Assembly: GCF_013523055.1 (NCBI RefSeq)
Contig: NZ_JAAMQM010000030.1
Location: forward strand, 1-62,764
DNA length: 62,764 bases
From: Pseudomonas capeferrum
GTDB lineage: Bacteria > Pseudomonadota > Gammaproteobacteria > Pseudomonadales > Pseudomonadaceae
Direction of reading: 5' to 3'
The notes beneath the pieces are model-generated. The model was not told the DNA's origin. It was given only the letters and a program-made list of their open reading frames with translations, and did not search any database. Both the position numbers and the translations under genes were made by a program. Each line of letters opens with the position of its first letter. The stretch's first letter is position 1. Shown piece after piece: positions 36,636 through 45,614 of the stretch.

Positions 36636-36636
36636 T
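36607..36636 (+). promoter_or_regulatory. Possible efp promoter inside the end of earP
   Basis: TATGAT (36631-36636) with TGGTAC 18 bp upstream; the -10 is good and the -35 weak. It would let efp be made at a higher level than earP. Confidence 0.4.
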
Positions 36637-36683
36637 ACGCGGCCTCGATTTCTATAAATCCATCCAGATTCGGATACTTTGCA

Positions 36684-37253
36684 ATGAAAACTGGTAAAGA
36701 ACTCAAACCCGGTACCGTACTGCGGATCGACAATGACCCGTGGCTGGTTCAGAAAGCTGAATTCACCAAGTCGGGCCGTAACAGCGCGATCATGAAGACC
36801 AAGCTGAAGAACCTGCTGACCGGCTACAAGACCGAGACCGTCTACGGCGCGGACGACAAGCTGGATGACGTGATCCTCGATCGCAAGGAAGCCACCCTGT
36901 CGTTCATCAGCGGTGATTCCTACACCTTCATGGACACTACCGACTACACCATGTACGAGCTGAACGCCGAGGACATCGAAGCCGTTCTGCCTTACATCGA
37001 GGAAGGCATGACCGACGTCTGCGAAGCCGTGTTCTTCGAAGATCGCCTGGTATCGGTCGAGCTGCCGACCACCATCAGCCGCAAGGTTACCTACACCGAG
37101 AATTCCGCGCGTGGCGATACCTCGGGCAAGGTCATGAAGCCAGCCAAGCTGAGCAACGGTACCGAGATTCAGGTTGCCGACTTCATCGAGATCGATGAAA
37201 TGATCGACATCGACACCCGTGACGGTTCGTTCAAGGGTCGCTCCAAGAAGTAA
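36684..37253 (+). CDS. efp: Translation elongation factor P, rhamnosylated-Arg type
   Basis: 189 residues in three beta domains. The loop that enters the peptidyl-transferase centre reads KSGRNSAI, with Arg32 rather than the lysine of EpmA-type EF-P; this is the form modified by EarP, encoded just upstream. Domain III ends IDTRDGSFKGRSKK. EF-P rescues ribosomes stalled at polyproline. A strong terminator follows. Confidence 0.98.
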   Translation: MKTGKELKPGTVLRIDNDPWLVQKAEFTKSGRNSAIMKTKLKNLLTGYKTETVYGADDKLDDVILDRKEATLSFISGDSYTFMDTTDYTMYELNAEDIEAVLPYIEEGMTDVCEAVFFEDRLVSVELPTTISRKVTYTENSARGDTSGKVMKPAKLSNGTEIQVADFIEIDEMIDIDTRDGSFKGRSKK

Positions 37254-37270
37254 TCTTCTTGTGAGTCCAA

Positions 37271-37296
37271 AAACCCGGCTTATGCCGGGTTTTTTG
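37271..37296 (+). terminator. Rho-independent terminator of efp
   Basis: AAACCCGGC-TTAT-GCCGGGTTT followed by TTTT, 18 bp past the efp stop. Confidence 0.93.
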
Positions 37297-37386
37297 TGCC
37301 TTGCGCAAAATCTGGATGCCCAGGCGCCAGCGGCAGGCCAATGCTTGGCGCGATGACAGGTCGCGGACCCTAGGCCAGGGCAGTGC

Positions 37387-37842
37387 TCACAGGTTTTTTT
37401 GCAGGCTCGCCCGCAACACCAGCAGATCCGTCTGTAATTTATGCAGCTGTTGCTCGCTCAGGCCGCTCGCCGCCAGGATGGACTGCGGTACTTGCCTGGC
37501 CTCGACGTGCAGGTCGCGGCCCTTGTCGGTCAGCTGGACCAACACCACGCGTTCGTCTTCTCGGCTACGGGTACGCTTGAGCAATCCTTCGCTCTCCAGC
37601 CGCTTGAGCAGCGGCGTGAGGGAACCGGGGTCGGTGAGCAGGCGCTGGCTTATCTCCCCGACGGTCAGGCCGTCCTCTTCCCAGAGCACCAGCATCGCCA
37701 GGTACTGCGGGTAAGTGAGGCCCAGGGCCTGGAGCAGCGGCTTGTAAACCTTGGTCATCAGCAATGAAGTCGAATGCAAGGCAAAGCAGACCTGATTGTC
37801 CAGCAGCAGCTCGTCATGGGGGGCTTGAGTGTCGGCGTTCAT
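37387..37842 (-). CDS. OhrR-like peroxide-sensing MarR regulator
   Basis: 151 residues. The OhrR signature DNQVCFALHSTSLLMTKVYK carries the reactive Cys19 that senses organic hydroperoxides, and LGLTYPQYLAMLVLWEEDGL and DPGSLTPLLKRLESEGLLKR are typical. The partner tyrosines for Cys stabilisation are harder to assign. No ohr (organic hydroperoxide resistance) gene lies beside it, which is unusual. An imperfect palindrome, GCGCTA-N5-TAGCAC, is at 37879-37895. Confidence 0.85.
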   Translation of the reverse strand: MNADTQAPHDELLLDNQVCFALHSTSLLMTKVYKPLLQALGLTYPQYLAMLVLWEEDGLTVGEISQRLLTDPGSLTPLLKRLESEGLLKRTRSREDERVVLVQLTDKGRDLHVEARQVPQSILAASGLSEQQLHKLQTDLLVLRASLQKNL

Positions 37843-37900
37843 GCAGGTCCTTGGAATCTCTCAGAGTGGACATCCAGCGCGCTATCCATTAGCACGTTCT

Positions 37901-38854
37901 CTACCAACGCAGCTCGCTGCGCAGTGCCAGGTCCCAAGGGGGCACAGGACTGAAGCGGCTCTTGAGAAATTCGAGCAGCAAGCGGCTCCGAGAGTTCGTT
38001 TCATGTTCCAAACGTAATGCATAGATTCCGCTGGTTTCAGCTTCGGGCAGGCCGTTCTCACAGAAAAGCGGCAGCAATTCGCCACGCAGCAGGTAGTCGC
38101 TGACCAGCCAGCTGGGTAAATGGGCGATGCCAAGGCCGGCTAGCGCCCCGAACAGCAACGTCTCGGCATTGTTGGCGGTCATGCGCATGCGCGACGGGCG
38201 ATGCAGGCGTGTCTGGCCTTTCACCGTAAAGCGCCAGGCGAAGGGGGGCGCCAGGCCATCCCAGTCCAGGCCATCGTGATCGGGCAGCTCGCTCGGATCG
38301 GCAGGCACTCCACGGCGCGCCAGATAAGCAGGGCTGGCGCAGGCGATACGCACCATGTAGGCAAGCGGTATCGCGACCAGGCGCGTATCGGCCAAAGGGC
38401 CGGCACGCAGGACCAGATCCACTTCGCCCAGATGGCTGCCGTGAAGATCGACGAAGCTGTCGATCAGGCGCAACTGGACGTCCAGGCCCGGGTAGGCGAC
38501 CAGGAAGTCGGCAATGGCAGGTGCGAGATGGCGGCGACCGAAGGCTGCGGGGGCGTCGATCCGGATGAGGCCTTCAGGCGCGCTGCTCAAGGAAACGGCT
38601 TCTGCGCGCGCCAGACGCAGCTCTTCGACAATGCGCCTTGCGCGTTCCGCGAATGCCTGGCCCGCAGGCGTGGCGCGCACCGCATGAGTGCTGCGCACGA
38701 AGAGCCGGCTGCCGATCGCGCGTTCGAGGTTGTCGATGCGCCTGGCAACGGCCGAAGGGGTCAGTGGATGGCGACGAGCTGCGGCGGAGAAGCTGCCCGT
38801 CTCCAGGACATCCAGGTAAAGATTCAATTGATCGGTAAGGGCGTCGGGATGCAT
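37901..38854 (-). CDS. LysR-family transcriptional regulator
   Basis: 317 residues from ATG 38854 (MHPDALTDQLNLYLDVLE); an alternative start at 38887 would add 11 residues. Helix-turn-helix: TGSFSAAARRHPLTPSAVAR. The effector domain includes APAAFGRRHLAPAIADFLVAYPG, typical of the CrgA-type subgroup. It is divergent from the TauE/SafE exporter, with 109 bp between starts, and that exporter is the likely target. Confidence 0.88.
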   Translation of the reverse strand: MHPDALTDQLNLYLDVLETGSFSAAARRHPLTPSAVARRIDNLERAIGSRLFVRSTHAVRATPAGQAFAERARRIVEELRLARAEAVSLSSAPEGLIRIDAPAAFGRRHLAPAIADFLVAYPGLDVQLRLIDSFVDLHGSHLGEVDLVLRAGPLADTRLVAIPLAYMVRIACASPAYLARRGVPADPSELPDHDGLDWDGLAPPFAWRFTVKGQTRLHRPSRMRMTANNAETLLFGALAGLGIAHLPSWLVSDYLLRGELLPLFCENGLPEAETSGIYALRLEHETNSRSRLLLEFLKSRFSPVPPWDLALRSELRW

Positions 38855-38963
38855 GGCTACCTGCTTGTGCGAACTACGCACAGCCATTGTGCGTTGCTAT
38901 GCGTTTCCGTGCCAGCCGCGAATGGTTAGGATGGCGCCCAATGACCAAGCGGATGAGACGCTG

Positions 38964-39713
38964 ATGATCGAGTGGGTGATGTATCTCGGATTGGGCGCGG
39001 TGCTGGGTACGGTGGGTGGCGTGTTCGGCATTGGCGGAGGGCTGATCGCCATTCCGGCGCTGGGCGTGCTGTTCGGTCTGGATCAGCAGCTGGCCCAGGG
39101 CACGGCACTGGTGATGGTCGTGCCAAACGTGCTGTTGGCCTTGTGGCGTTATCACCAGCGCAACCGTATCGAACTGCGCCATGCGTTGCCGCTGTCATTG
39201 TGCAGTTTCGTCTTTGCCTGGTTCGGCTCCATTTGGGCGGTAGGCCTGGATGCGCACAGCATGCGCGTCGGCTTCGTGGTCTTTCTGGTGGCGCTGTCTA
39301 CCTGGAACCTGGCGCGGATGTTCATGCGTTCGGCGCCGCCGAGCAGCGAGCTGCGCTATTCATGGCCTTGGTTGGGCGTACTGGGTAGCGTCGCCGGTAC
39401 CATGGGTGGTCTGTTCGGCGTAGGCGGGGCCGTGGTGGCTACGCCCGTGCTGACCAGTCTTTTCGGCACCACCCAGGTGGTCGCGCAGGGTCTGTCCCTG
39501 GCCCTCGCCGCGCCGAGCACCCTGGTTACCCTGGTGACCTATGGTCTGCACCGGAGCGTCGACTGGCAGATCGGCTTGCCCCTGGCCGTGGGCGGGCTGC
39601 TGAGCATCAGTTGGGGCGTGAAACTGGCTCACGCCCTACCGGAGAAACTGTTGCGTTCGTTGTTCTGCGGTTTCCTCGTGGTCTGTGCGGTGATGCTCGC
39701 GCTGGAGCTTTGA
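38964..39713 (+). CDS. TauE/SafE (TSUP) family membrane exporter
   Basis: 249 residues from ATG 38964. Seven or eight membrane segments; two internal repeats each begin with the glycine-rich TSUP motif (GTVGGVFGIGGGLIAIPAL and GTMGGLFGVGGAVVATPVL). Members export sulfite, sulfoacetate or related anions; the substrate is not known. It is probably controlled by the divergent LysR gene. Confidence 0.88.
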   Translation: MIEWVMYLGLGAVLGTVGGVFGIGGGLIAIPALGVLFGLDQQLAQGTALVMVVPNVLLALWRYHQRNRIELRHALPLSLCSFVFAWFGSIWAVGLDAHSMRVGFVVFLVALSTWNLARMFMRSAPPSSELRYSWPWLGVLGSVAGTMGGLFGVGGAVVATPVLTSLFGTTQVVAQGLSLALAAPSTLVTLVTYGLHRSVDWQIGLPLAVGGLLSISWGVKLAHALPEKLLRSLFCGFLVVCAVMLALEL

Positions 39714-39724
39714 GGCCCCTGCGC

Positions 39725-41071
39725 TCAGGCGCGCGCCTGTTTCAAGGTTTCCGCGATCAGGAAAGCCAGTTCCAATGACTGGTCGGCATTCATGCGCGGG
39801 TCGCAATGGGTGTGATAACGGTCCGACAGGCTATCTTCGGTGATTGGGCGAGCGCCGCCGATGCACTCGGTGACGTTCTGACCGGTCATCTCGATATGGA
39901 TGCCCCCCGCATGAGTGCCCTCGGCCTGGTGCACCTGGAAGAACTGCTTGACCTCGCTGAGGATCTGCGCGAAATCGCGGGTCTTGTAGCCGCTGCTGGC
40001 CTTGATGGTATTGCCGTGCATGGGGTCCGAACTCCATAGCACGTGCCGCCCCTCGCGCTCGACACCGCGGATCAGCCCGGGCAGATGGTCGCCGACCTTG
40101 CCTGCGCCCATGCGCACGATCAGGTTGAGACGGCCCGGGTCGTTGTGTGGATTGAGTACGTCGATCAGGCGGGTCAGGTCCTCGGGGTTCATGCTAGGCC
40201 CCACCTTGACCCCGATGGGATTGTGCACTCCGCGCAGGAACTCGACGTGCGCCCCATCGAGCTGACGGGTGCGATCGCCGATCCAGAGCATGTGCGCCGA
40301 GCAGTCATAGTAGTCACCGGTCAGGCTGTCACGGCGCACGAAGGCTTCTTCATAGTTCAGCAGCAAGGCTTCGTGTGCGGTGAAGAAGCTGGTCTCGCGC
40401 AGTTGCGGCGCGCTGTCCAGGCCGCAGGCGCGCATGAACGCCAACGTCTCGTCGATACGATCGGCCAGTTGGCTGTACTTTTCGGCCAGGGCGGAGTTGG
40501 CGATGAAGTCCAGGTTCCACTGGTGCACCTGATGCAGGTCGGCGAACCCCCCCTGGGCGAAGGCGCGCAACAGGTTGAGACTGGCGGTGGCCTGATGGTA
40601 CGCCTGCAGCAGGCGCTCCGGGTCCGGCACGCGGCTTTTCTCGTCGAAACCGATGCCGTTGACGATGTCGCCGCGATAGGCGGGCAAGGTCACGCCGTCG
40701 AGCGTTTCGTCACCCGACGAGCGCGGCTTGGCGAACTGCCCGGCCATGCGTCCGACCTTGACGACCGGGCAGCCGGCGGCAAAGGTCATGACGATGGCCA
40801 TCTGCAGCAGCACCTTGAAGGTGTCACGAATCTTGGCCGCCGAAAACTCGGCAAAGCTCTCTGCGCAATCGCCGCCTTGCAGCAGAAAAGCCCGGCCCTG
40901 GGTCACCTCGGCAAACTGGCGACGCAGTTCGCGGGCTTCACCGGCAAACACGAGCGGCGGATAGCTTGCCAGGGTCTGCTCCACCTTGAGCAGGTGCGCG
41001 GCATCAGGATAGACAGGTTGCTGCTGGATCGGCAAAGCGCGCCAGCTGTCGGGGCTCCAGGGTCGGTTCAT
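39725..41071 (-). CDS. Class II 3-deoxy-7-phosphoheptulonate (DAHP) synthase
   Basis: 448 residues from the ATG at 41071; an adjacent ATG at 41074 is also possible. Plant-like class II motifs: LLQGGDCAESFAEF, VVKVGRMAGQFAKPRS, HEALLLNYEEAF, GPSMNPEDL and CDPRMNADQSLELAFL. It condenses phosphoenolpyruvate and erythrose 4-phosphate, the first step of the shikimate pathway. In Pseudomonas class II enzymes serve either Trp or phenazine synthesis; with no phenazine genes here, a housekeeping role is likely. Confidence 0.95.
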   Translation of the reverse strand: MNRPWSPDSWRALPIQQQPVYPDAAHLLKVEQTLASYPPLVFAGEARELRRQFAEVTQGRAFLLQGGDCAESFAEFSAAKIRDTFKVLLQMAIVMTFAAGCPVVKVGRMAGQFAKPRSSGDETLDGVTLPAYRGDIVNGIGFDEKSRVPDPERLLQAYHQATASLNLLRAFAQGGFADLHQVHQWNLDFIANSALAEKYSQLADRIDETLAFMRACGLDSAPQLRETSFFTAHEALLLNYEEAFVRRDSLTGDYYDCSAHMLWIGDRTRQLDGAHVEFLRGVHNPIGVKVGPSMNPEDLTRLIDVLNPHNDPGRLNLIVRMGAGKVGDHLPGLIRGVEREGRHVLWSSDPMHGNTIKASSGYKTRDFAQILSEVKQFFQVHQAEGTHAGGIHIEMTGQNVTECIGGARPITEDSLSDRYHTHCDPRMNADQSLELAFLIAETLKQARA

Positions 41072-41196
41072 CACGGGCTCGATCTTGTCGGTGGTGGGCT
41101 CGCATCATGGTATCAGTTGCCGGCTTGCTTGTTGCACACGAGGCATTGACGGACAATGCAGGCTTTTCGCGGGCAGCCAGGATGACGGGAGCAGAC

Positions 41197-41952
41197 ATGA
41201 CAGCGGAGCGGGAGGAGCGGTTGCTGGCGCGGGTCGAAGATGCATTCGGGATCATCAGCGTGTACGAGGTCGAGGATTACCGTTTTCTCGAATTCGGCGA
41301 GGCGATCGAGCAGAGTTGCGTGTTCACCGCCGACCCCGGCTGGCTCGAGTACGACTACACCCGGGCCATGCTGGTCGGTGCCTTGTGTCACGCGCAGCCC
41401 GAGAGCGCGCTGTTTCTCGGTCTTGGCGCGGGTACCCTGACCCAGGCTTGCCTGAAATTCCTGCCCCTTGAAGACGTCGAAGCCATCGAACTGCGCCCCG
41501 ACGTTCCGCGCCTGGCCATGGAATACCTGGGGCTGGCGGATGATCCGCGCTTGTACATCCGCATCGGCGATGCCATGGCGCTGTTGCCGACGGCGGAAAA
41601 GGCCGACCTGATCTTCGTCGACCTTTATACCGACCACGGGCCAGGCGTCGCGCACCTGGCCTGGCGTTTTCTGGAGGATTGCCAGAAGCAGCTCAATCCC
41701 GGCGGCTGGTTGGTGATCAACCAATGGGCGGGCGATGACGGCAAGCCACTTGGCGCGGCCTTGCTGCGCGGGCTGTACCACCGTCACTATTGGGAATTGC
41801 CGGTGAAGGAGGGCAACGTGATCCTGATCGTCCCGTCCGACCTCGAACAGTCCCTCGACCTCGAAGGGGTACGCGCGCGCTCGCAGGGCTTGGCTCCCCG
41901 GCTCGGCTATAACCTGGAAACACTGATCGGCGAGATCCGCCCGGCCACTTGA
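41197..41952 (+). CDS. Spermidine synthase-like methyltransferase-fold protein
   Basis: 251 residues from ATG 41197, preceded by GGGAG; an ATG at 41182 is possible. A Rossmann fold has the nucleotide-binding loop FLGLGAGTLTQACLKFLP, the acidic strand-2 end VEAIELRPDV, and DLIFVDLYTDHGPG in the position of the SpeE catalytic aspartate. The remainder of the polyamine pocket is not conserved well enough to assert the activity. It is divergent from the DAHP synthase gene. Confidence 0.75.
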   Translation: MTAEREERLLARVEDAFGIISVYEVEDYRFLEFGEAIEQSCVFTADPGWLEYDYTRAMLVGALCHAQPESALFLGLGAGTLTQACLKFLPLEDVEAIELRPDVPRLAMEYLGLADDPRLYIRIGDAMALLPTAEKADLIFVDLYTDHGPGVAHLAWRFLEDCQKQLNPGGWLVINQWAGDDGKPLGAALLRGLYHRHYWELPVKEGNVILIVPSDLEQSLDLEGVRARSQGLAPRLGYNLETLIGEIRPAT

Positions 41953-42022
41953 ACACAGAGAACAAACGATTCAGCCGGCAGAGACGATCGCCCGAGGTCC
42001 GCCCCTCCACTGGAAAAAAATC

Positions 42023-42051
42023 TAACTGCGAAGCGCGGATTCGGGTATAGT
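42023..42051 (+). promoter_or_regulatory. deaD promoter with a long leader
   Basis: TAACTG, a 17-bp spacer and TATAGT give a sigma70-like promoter about 210 bases upstream of the ATG. The 316-bp gap 41953-42268 holds no other gene. Long untranslated leaders are typical of cold-induced deaD/csdA mRNAs. Confidence 0.55.
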
Positions 42052-42268
42052 ACGCGCCGGTCTTTAGCGGGCCCCCGTTGCAGGTGGTTCACAGCCCCCC
42101 GATTCAGCCTCGGCTGCGCGTTCGCTAGTCGGACCATCCCAAGACTTTCTTTTTTCAATCGTTTTCGCAAATCCCCGCCGCCAGAGCTGCCTGGGTGACC
42201 TCATGGTCTTTCAAGGCATGTGCAGCTTTGGAGCATGGGTCTTTGCGGATGCACCTAGAGGCAGACCC

Positions 42269-43939
42269 ATGACCCAGGAAATCGGCGGATTCGCCGCTCT
42301 CGAACTCAATCCGAATATTGTTGCCGCCGTACTGGCGACTGGCTATGAAGAGCCGTCGGCCATTCAGCAGCAATCGATCCCGATCATCCTCGCCGGTCAC
42401 GACATGATCGGCCAGGCGCAGACTGGTACCGGCAAGACCGCTGCCTTCGCTCTGCCGATCCTGAATCGTATCGATACGAGCAAGCGCGAACCGCAAGCCC
42501 TGATCCTGGCGCCAACCCGTGAGTTGGCGTTGCAAGTAGCTACCGCTTTCGAAACCTACGCCAAGCAGACGCCGGGCATTAACGTGGTGGCTGTATACGG
42601 TGGTGCCCCGATGGGCCCACAATTGAAGGCCATTCGTAACGGCGCGCAAATCGTCGTGGCGACCCCAGGCCGTCTGTGCGACCACCTGCGTCGCGACGAG
42701 AAGGTCCTGTCGACCGTCAAGCACCTGGTGCTCGACGAAGCCGACGAGATGCTCAAGCTGGGCTTCATGGATGACCTGGAAGTCATCTTCGCGGCGCTTC
42801 CCGAGACTCGTCAGACCGTACTGTTCTCGGCGACCCTGCCATCTTCGATCCGCAGCATCGCCGAGCGTCACCTGCGCGATCCGAAGCACGTCAAGATCCA
42901 GAGCAAGACCCAGACCGTCACCGCGATCGACCAGGCTCACCTGATGGTTCATGCCGATCAGAAGATCGCGGCCGTGCTGCGTCTGCTGGAAGTCGAAGAG
43001 TTCGACGCGCTGATTGCCTTCGTGCGCACCAAGCAGGCTACCCTGGACCTGGCGAGTGCGCTGGAAGCCAAGGGTTACAAGGCCGCCGCGCTGAATGGCG
43101 ACATCGCCCAGAACCAGCGCGAGCGTGTCATCGAGTCGCTCAAGGATGGTCGCCTGGACATCGTCGTCGCCACCGACGTCGCTGCCCGTGGTCTGGACGT
43201 ACCGCGTATCACCCACGTGTTCAACGTCGACATGCCGTACGATCCGGAGTCCTACGTGCACCGTATCGGCCGTACTGGCCGTGCCGGTCGCGAAGGCCGC
43301 GCGCTGCTGCTGGTGACCCCGCGCGAGCGCCGCATGCTGCAACTGATCGAGCGCGTGACCGGCCAGAAAGTGGCCGAGGCGCGCCTGCCTGACGCGCAGG
43401 CCGTTCTGGACGCTCGTATCAAGAAGTTGACGTCGAGCCTGGCGCCACTGGTAGCCGAAGCGGAAACCACCCATGGCGAGCTGTTCGACCGCCTGACCAC
43501 CGACCTGGGTTGCACGCCGCGCGCCTTGGCCTCGGCCCTGCTGCGCAAGGCTACCAACGCCCAGGCGCTGGATCTGGCCGCCGTCGAGCGCGAGCAGCCG
43601 CTGGTCCCGACCGGCGCGCCACGCGAGCGTTCCGCGGAGCGCGGCGAGCGTCCTGATCGTGGCGATCGCGAGCGTCGCGCGCCACTGCCGCTGGCAGAAG
43701 GTCGCGTACGTTGCCGTACTGCCCTGGGTGCCCGCGACGGCATCGCCGCCAAGAACCTGCTGGGCGCGATCCTCAACGAGGGTGGCCTGGCCCGTGATGC
43801 CATCGGCCGCATCCAGGTACGTGACAGCTTCAGCCTGGTAGAGCTGCCGGAAGACGGCCTCGAGCGTTTGCTGACCAAGCTGAAGGACACCCGCGTAGCG
43901 GGCAAGCAGCTGAAGCTGCGTCGTTATCGTGAAGATTGA
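42269..43939 (+). CDS. deaD: DEAD-box RNA helicase DeaD/CsdA
   Basis: 556 residues from ATG 42269, with AGAGG upstream. Q motif (GYEEPSAIQQQSIP), Walker A AQTGTGKT, DEAD box VLDEADEM, SAT motif, and HRIGRTGRAGREG. The C-terminal part (about 350-556) has a basic Arg/Glu linker and a DbpA-type RNA-binding domain (RVRCRTALGARDGIAAKNLL, ending KQLKLRRYRED). It unwinds RNA during ribosome assembly and at low temperature. A strong terminator follows. Confidence 0.95.
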   Translation: MTQEIGGFAALELNPNIVAAVLATGYEEPSAIQQQSIPIILAGHDMIGQAQTGTGKTAAFALPILNRIDTSKREPQALILAPTRELALQVATAFETYAKQTPGINVVAVYGGAPMGPQLKAIRNGAQIVVATPGRLCDHLRRDEKVLSTVKHLVLDEADEMLKLGFMDDLEVIFAALPETRQTVLFSATLPSSIRSIAERHLRDPKHVKIQSKTQTVTAIDQAHLMVHADQKIAAVLRLLEVEEFDALIAFVRTKQATLDLASALEAKGYKAAALNGDIAQNQRERVIESLKDGRLDIVVATDVAARGLDVPRITHVFNVDMPYDPESYVHRIGRTGRAGREGRALLLVTPRERRMLQLIERVTGQKVAEARLPDAQAVLDARIKKLTSSLAPLVAEAETTHGELFDRLTTDLGCTPRALASALLRKATNAQALDLAAVEREQPLVPTGAPRERSAERGERPDRGDRERRAPLPLAEGRVRCRTALGARDGIAAKNLLGAILNEGGLARDAIGRIQVRDSFSLVELPEDGLERLLTKLKDTRVAGKQLKLRRYRED

Positions 43940-43958
43940 TGCTTAAGCGATAACAAGA

Positions 43959-43989
43959 AATCCCCGACTGGTTCGGGGATTTTTTTTGT
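43959..43989 (+). terminator. Rho-independent terminator of deaD
   Basis: AATCCCCGA-CTGGT-TCGGGGATT followed by a run of T, 20 bp past the stop. Confidence 0.93.
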
Positions 43990-44017
43990 CTGTGGATCAG
44001 GGGGTATCAAGGCATGT

Positions 44018-44785
44018 TCAATCGAACCGGTAGATATCCATTCCCAATGCCCCTAGCGTAAAACCTTGGTGCACGATGCTGAACCGTTCTCCCGCGCCCA
44101 GGGCGAAGAACAGCGGCAGCAGGTGCTCTTCGCTGGGATGATTGCGCATTGCAAAAGGAGCCTGCTGCCGATAGTCGACCAGGGCTGCCTGATCGTCCTG
44201 ACCCAGCCGGGACACCACCCAGTCACGAAACGCCAGTGCCCAGGGCTTGGCGACTTCAGAGCCTGCCTGCCTGTCCAGTTCCCCCAGGTTGTGGGTGATG
44301 CTGCCTGAGCCGATCAACAGAATGTCTTCACGGCGCAGTTCGCCCAGTGCCTGGCCGACCCGCAGTTGCAAGGTCGGGCCAAGCTGGCTGGGCAGGGACA
44401 GCTGCACCACTGGAATGTCGGCGTTCGGATACATCAGTGACAATGGCACCCAGGTACCATGATCGAAGGGCCGTTGAGGGTCAAGGCGGTTTGGTAATCC
44501 TGCGGTCTGCAGAGCGTCACTCAGACGCTCGGCCAGTGCGCGGTCACCTGGCGCGGGATACTGCACGGCGTGAAGTGCCGGTGGGAAGCCGTGAAAGTCA
44601 TGCCAGGTTGCCGGGTTGGGATGTCCGGTAACCAGCAGCTCGCGACTCTCCCAGTGCGCCGACACTACCACGATCGCCTTGGGACGGGGCAGCGAAGCGG
44701 TTAATGCGGCCAGCGCCGGGCCACTGGCGCCGGGTTGCAGGGCCAGCATCGGCGAGCCGTGGGAAATGAACAGGCTGGGTAGCAT
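44018..44785 (-). CDS. LigB/DODA-type extradiol dioxygenase (YgiD-like)
   Basis: 255 residues. Metal-ligand histidine motifs of the class III extradiol family: FISHGSP near the N-terminus, VVSAHWES, PFDHGTWVPL and GSGSITHNLG. E. coli YgiD and plant DODA cleave L-DOPA at the 4,5-bond with iron or zinc. The physiological substrate in Pseudomonas is unknown. It is divergent from tpm, with about 100 bp between starts. Confidence 0.88.
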   Translation of the reverse strand: MLPSLFISHGSPMLALQPGASGPALAALTASLPRPKAIVVVSAHWESRELLVTGHPNPATWHDFHGFPPALHAVQYPAPGDRALAERLSDALQTAGLPNRLDPQRPFDHGTWVPLSLMYPNADIPVVQLSLPSQLGPTLQLRVGQALGELRREDILLIGSGSITHNLGELDRQAGSEVAKPWALAFRDWVVSRLGQDDQAALVDYRQQAPFAMRNHPSEEHLLPLFFALGAGERFSIVHQGFTLGALGMDIYRFD

Positions 44786-44886
44786 GGTAGTGTCCTGAAA
44801 ACCGAGAGAGCACCATTTTCAGGCTGTTGCTGCATCGAAATCCAATATAAGTTTTGCGTGTTATCTATCGAATCTACGGAGGTATC

Positions 44887-45537
44887 ATGGAGTCCGCATT
44901 CTGGAACAAGCGGTGGGAAGACAACCAGATCGGCTTTCACCAGTCTCAGGTAAATCCTTACCTGCAGACGCATTGGCCCCGGCTTGAACTGACCCCAGCC
45001 AGCCGCGTCCTCGTACCACTGTGCGGCAAGAGCCTGGACATGATCTGGCTGGCAGCCCAAGGCTACCGTGTAAGGGGCGTCGAACTCGCCGAGCGAGCGG
45101 TACTGGACTTCTTCCACGAGCAAGGCCTGGAAGCGGAAGTATTCCAGCACGGTGCTTTTACCGTATGGCGCAGCGGCGAGATCGAACTCTGGCAGGGTGA
45201 CATCTTCGACCTCCAGCCCAGTGACGTCGACGATTGCGAGGCATTGTTCGACCGCGCCGCCCTGATCGCACTGCCTCCCGCGATGCGAGAACGTTACCTG
45301 CGCCTGCTCTCGACTATCCTGCCGCCTACCTGCAAAGGGTTGCTGGTCACCCTGGACTACGACCAGGCCCGGGTCGACGGCCCTCCGTTCTCCGTGGCGG
45401 ACGAGGAGGTGCGCCGCGGGTTCGATCCTTGGCATGTCGAGGAAGTGGAGCAGGTACAGATCATCGAGCAAAGCCCCAAGTTCAGCCAGGCGGGCGTACC
45501 CTCACTGCTGGAGCGGGTGTACCGGGTATCGCGTTAG
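44887..45537 (+). CDS. tpm: Thiopurine S-methyltransferase
   Basis: 216 residues from ATG 44887. Family features: MESAFWNKRWEDNQIGFHQ at the N-terminus, VPLCGKSLDMIWLAAQGYRV (SAM site), VELAERAVLDFF and DRAALIALPPAMRERYL. Bacterial TPMT in Pseudomonas methylates selenite, tellurite and some thiols; the native substrate is uncertain. GGAGG lies 8 bases before the ATG. Confidence 0.95.
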   Translation: MESAFWNKRWEDNQIGFHQSQVNPYLQTHWPRLELTPASRVLVPLCGKSLDMIWLAAQGYRVRGVELAERAVLDFFHEQGLEAEVFQHGAFTVWRSGEIELWQGDIFDLQPSDVDDCEALFDRAALIALPPAMRERYLRLLSTILPPTCKGLLVTLDYDQARVDGPPFSVADEEVRRGFDPWHVEEVEQVQIIEQSPKFSQAGVPSLLERVYRVSR

Positions 45538-45552
45538 ACCGGCGCAAAAGAA

Positions 45553-45602
45553 AGCGGGGCTGGATTCCGGGCGCTTGGAGCGCCCTGGAAACCAGCCCCG
45601 CT
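45553..45602. terminator. Bidirectional compound hairpin between tpm and htpX
   Basis: An 11-bp outer stem AGCGGGGCTGG/CCAGCCCCGCT encloses a GGGCGC-TTGGA-GCGCCC stem. It lies between the convergent tpm and htpX stops. T-runs are weak on both sides. Confidence 0.75.
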
Positions 45603-45614
45603 ATCGTTTGAGAA

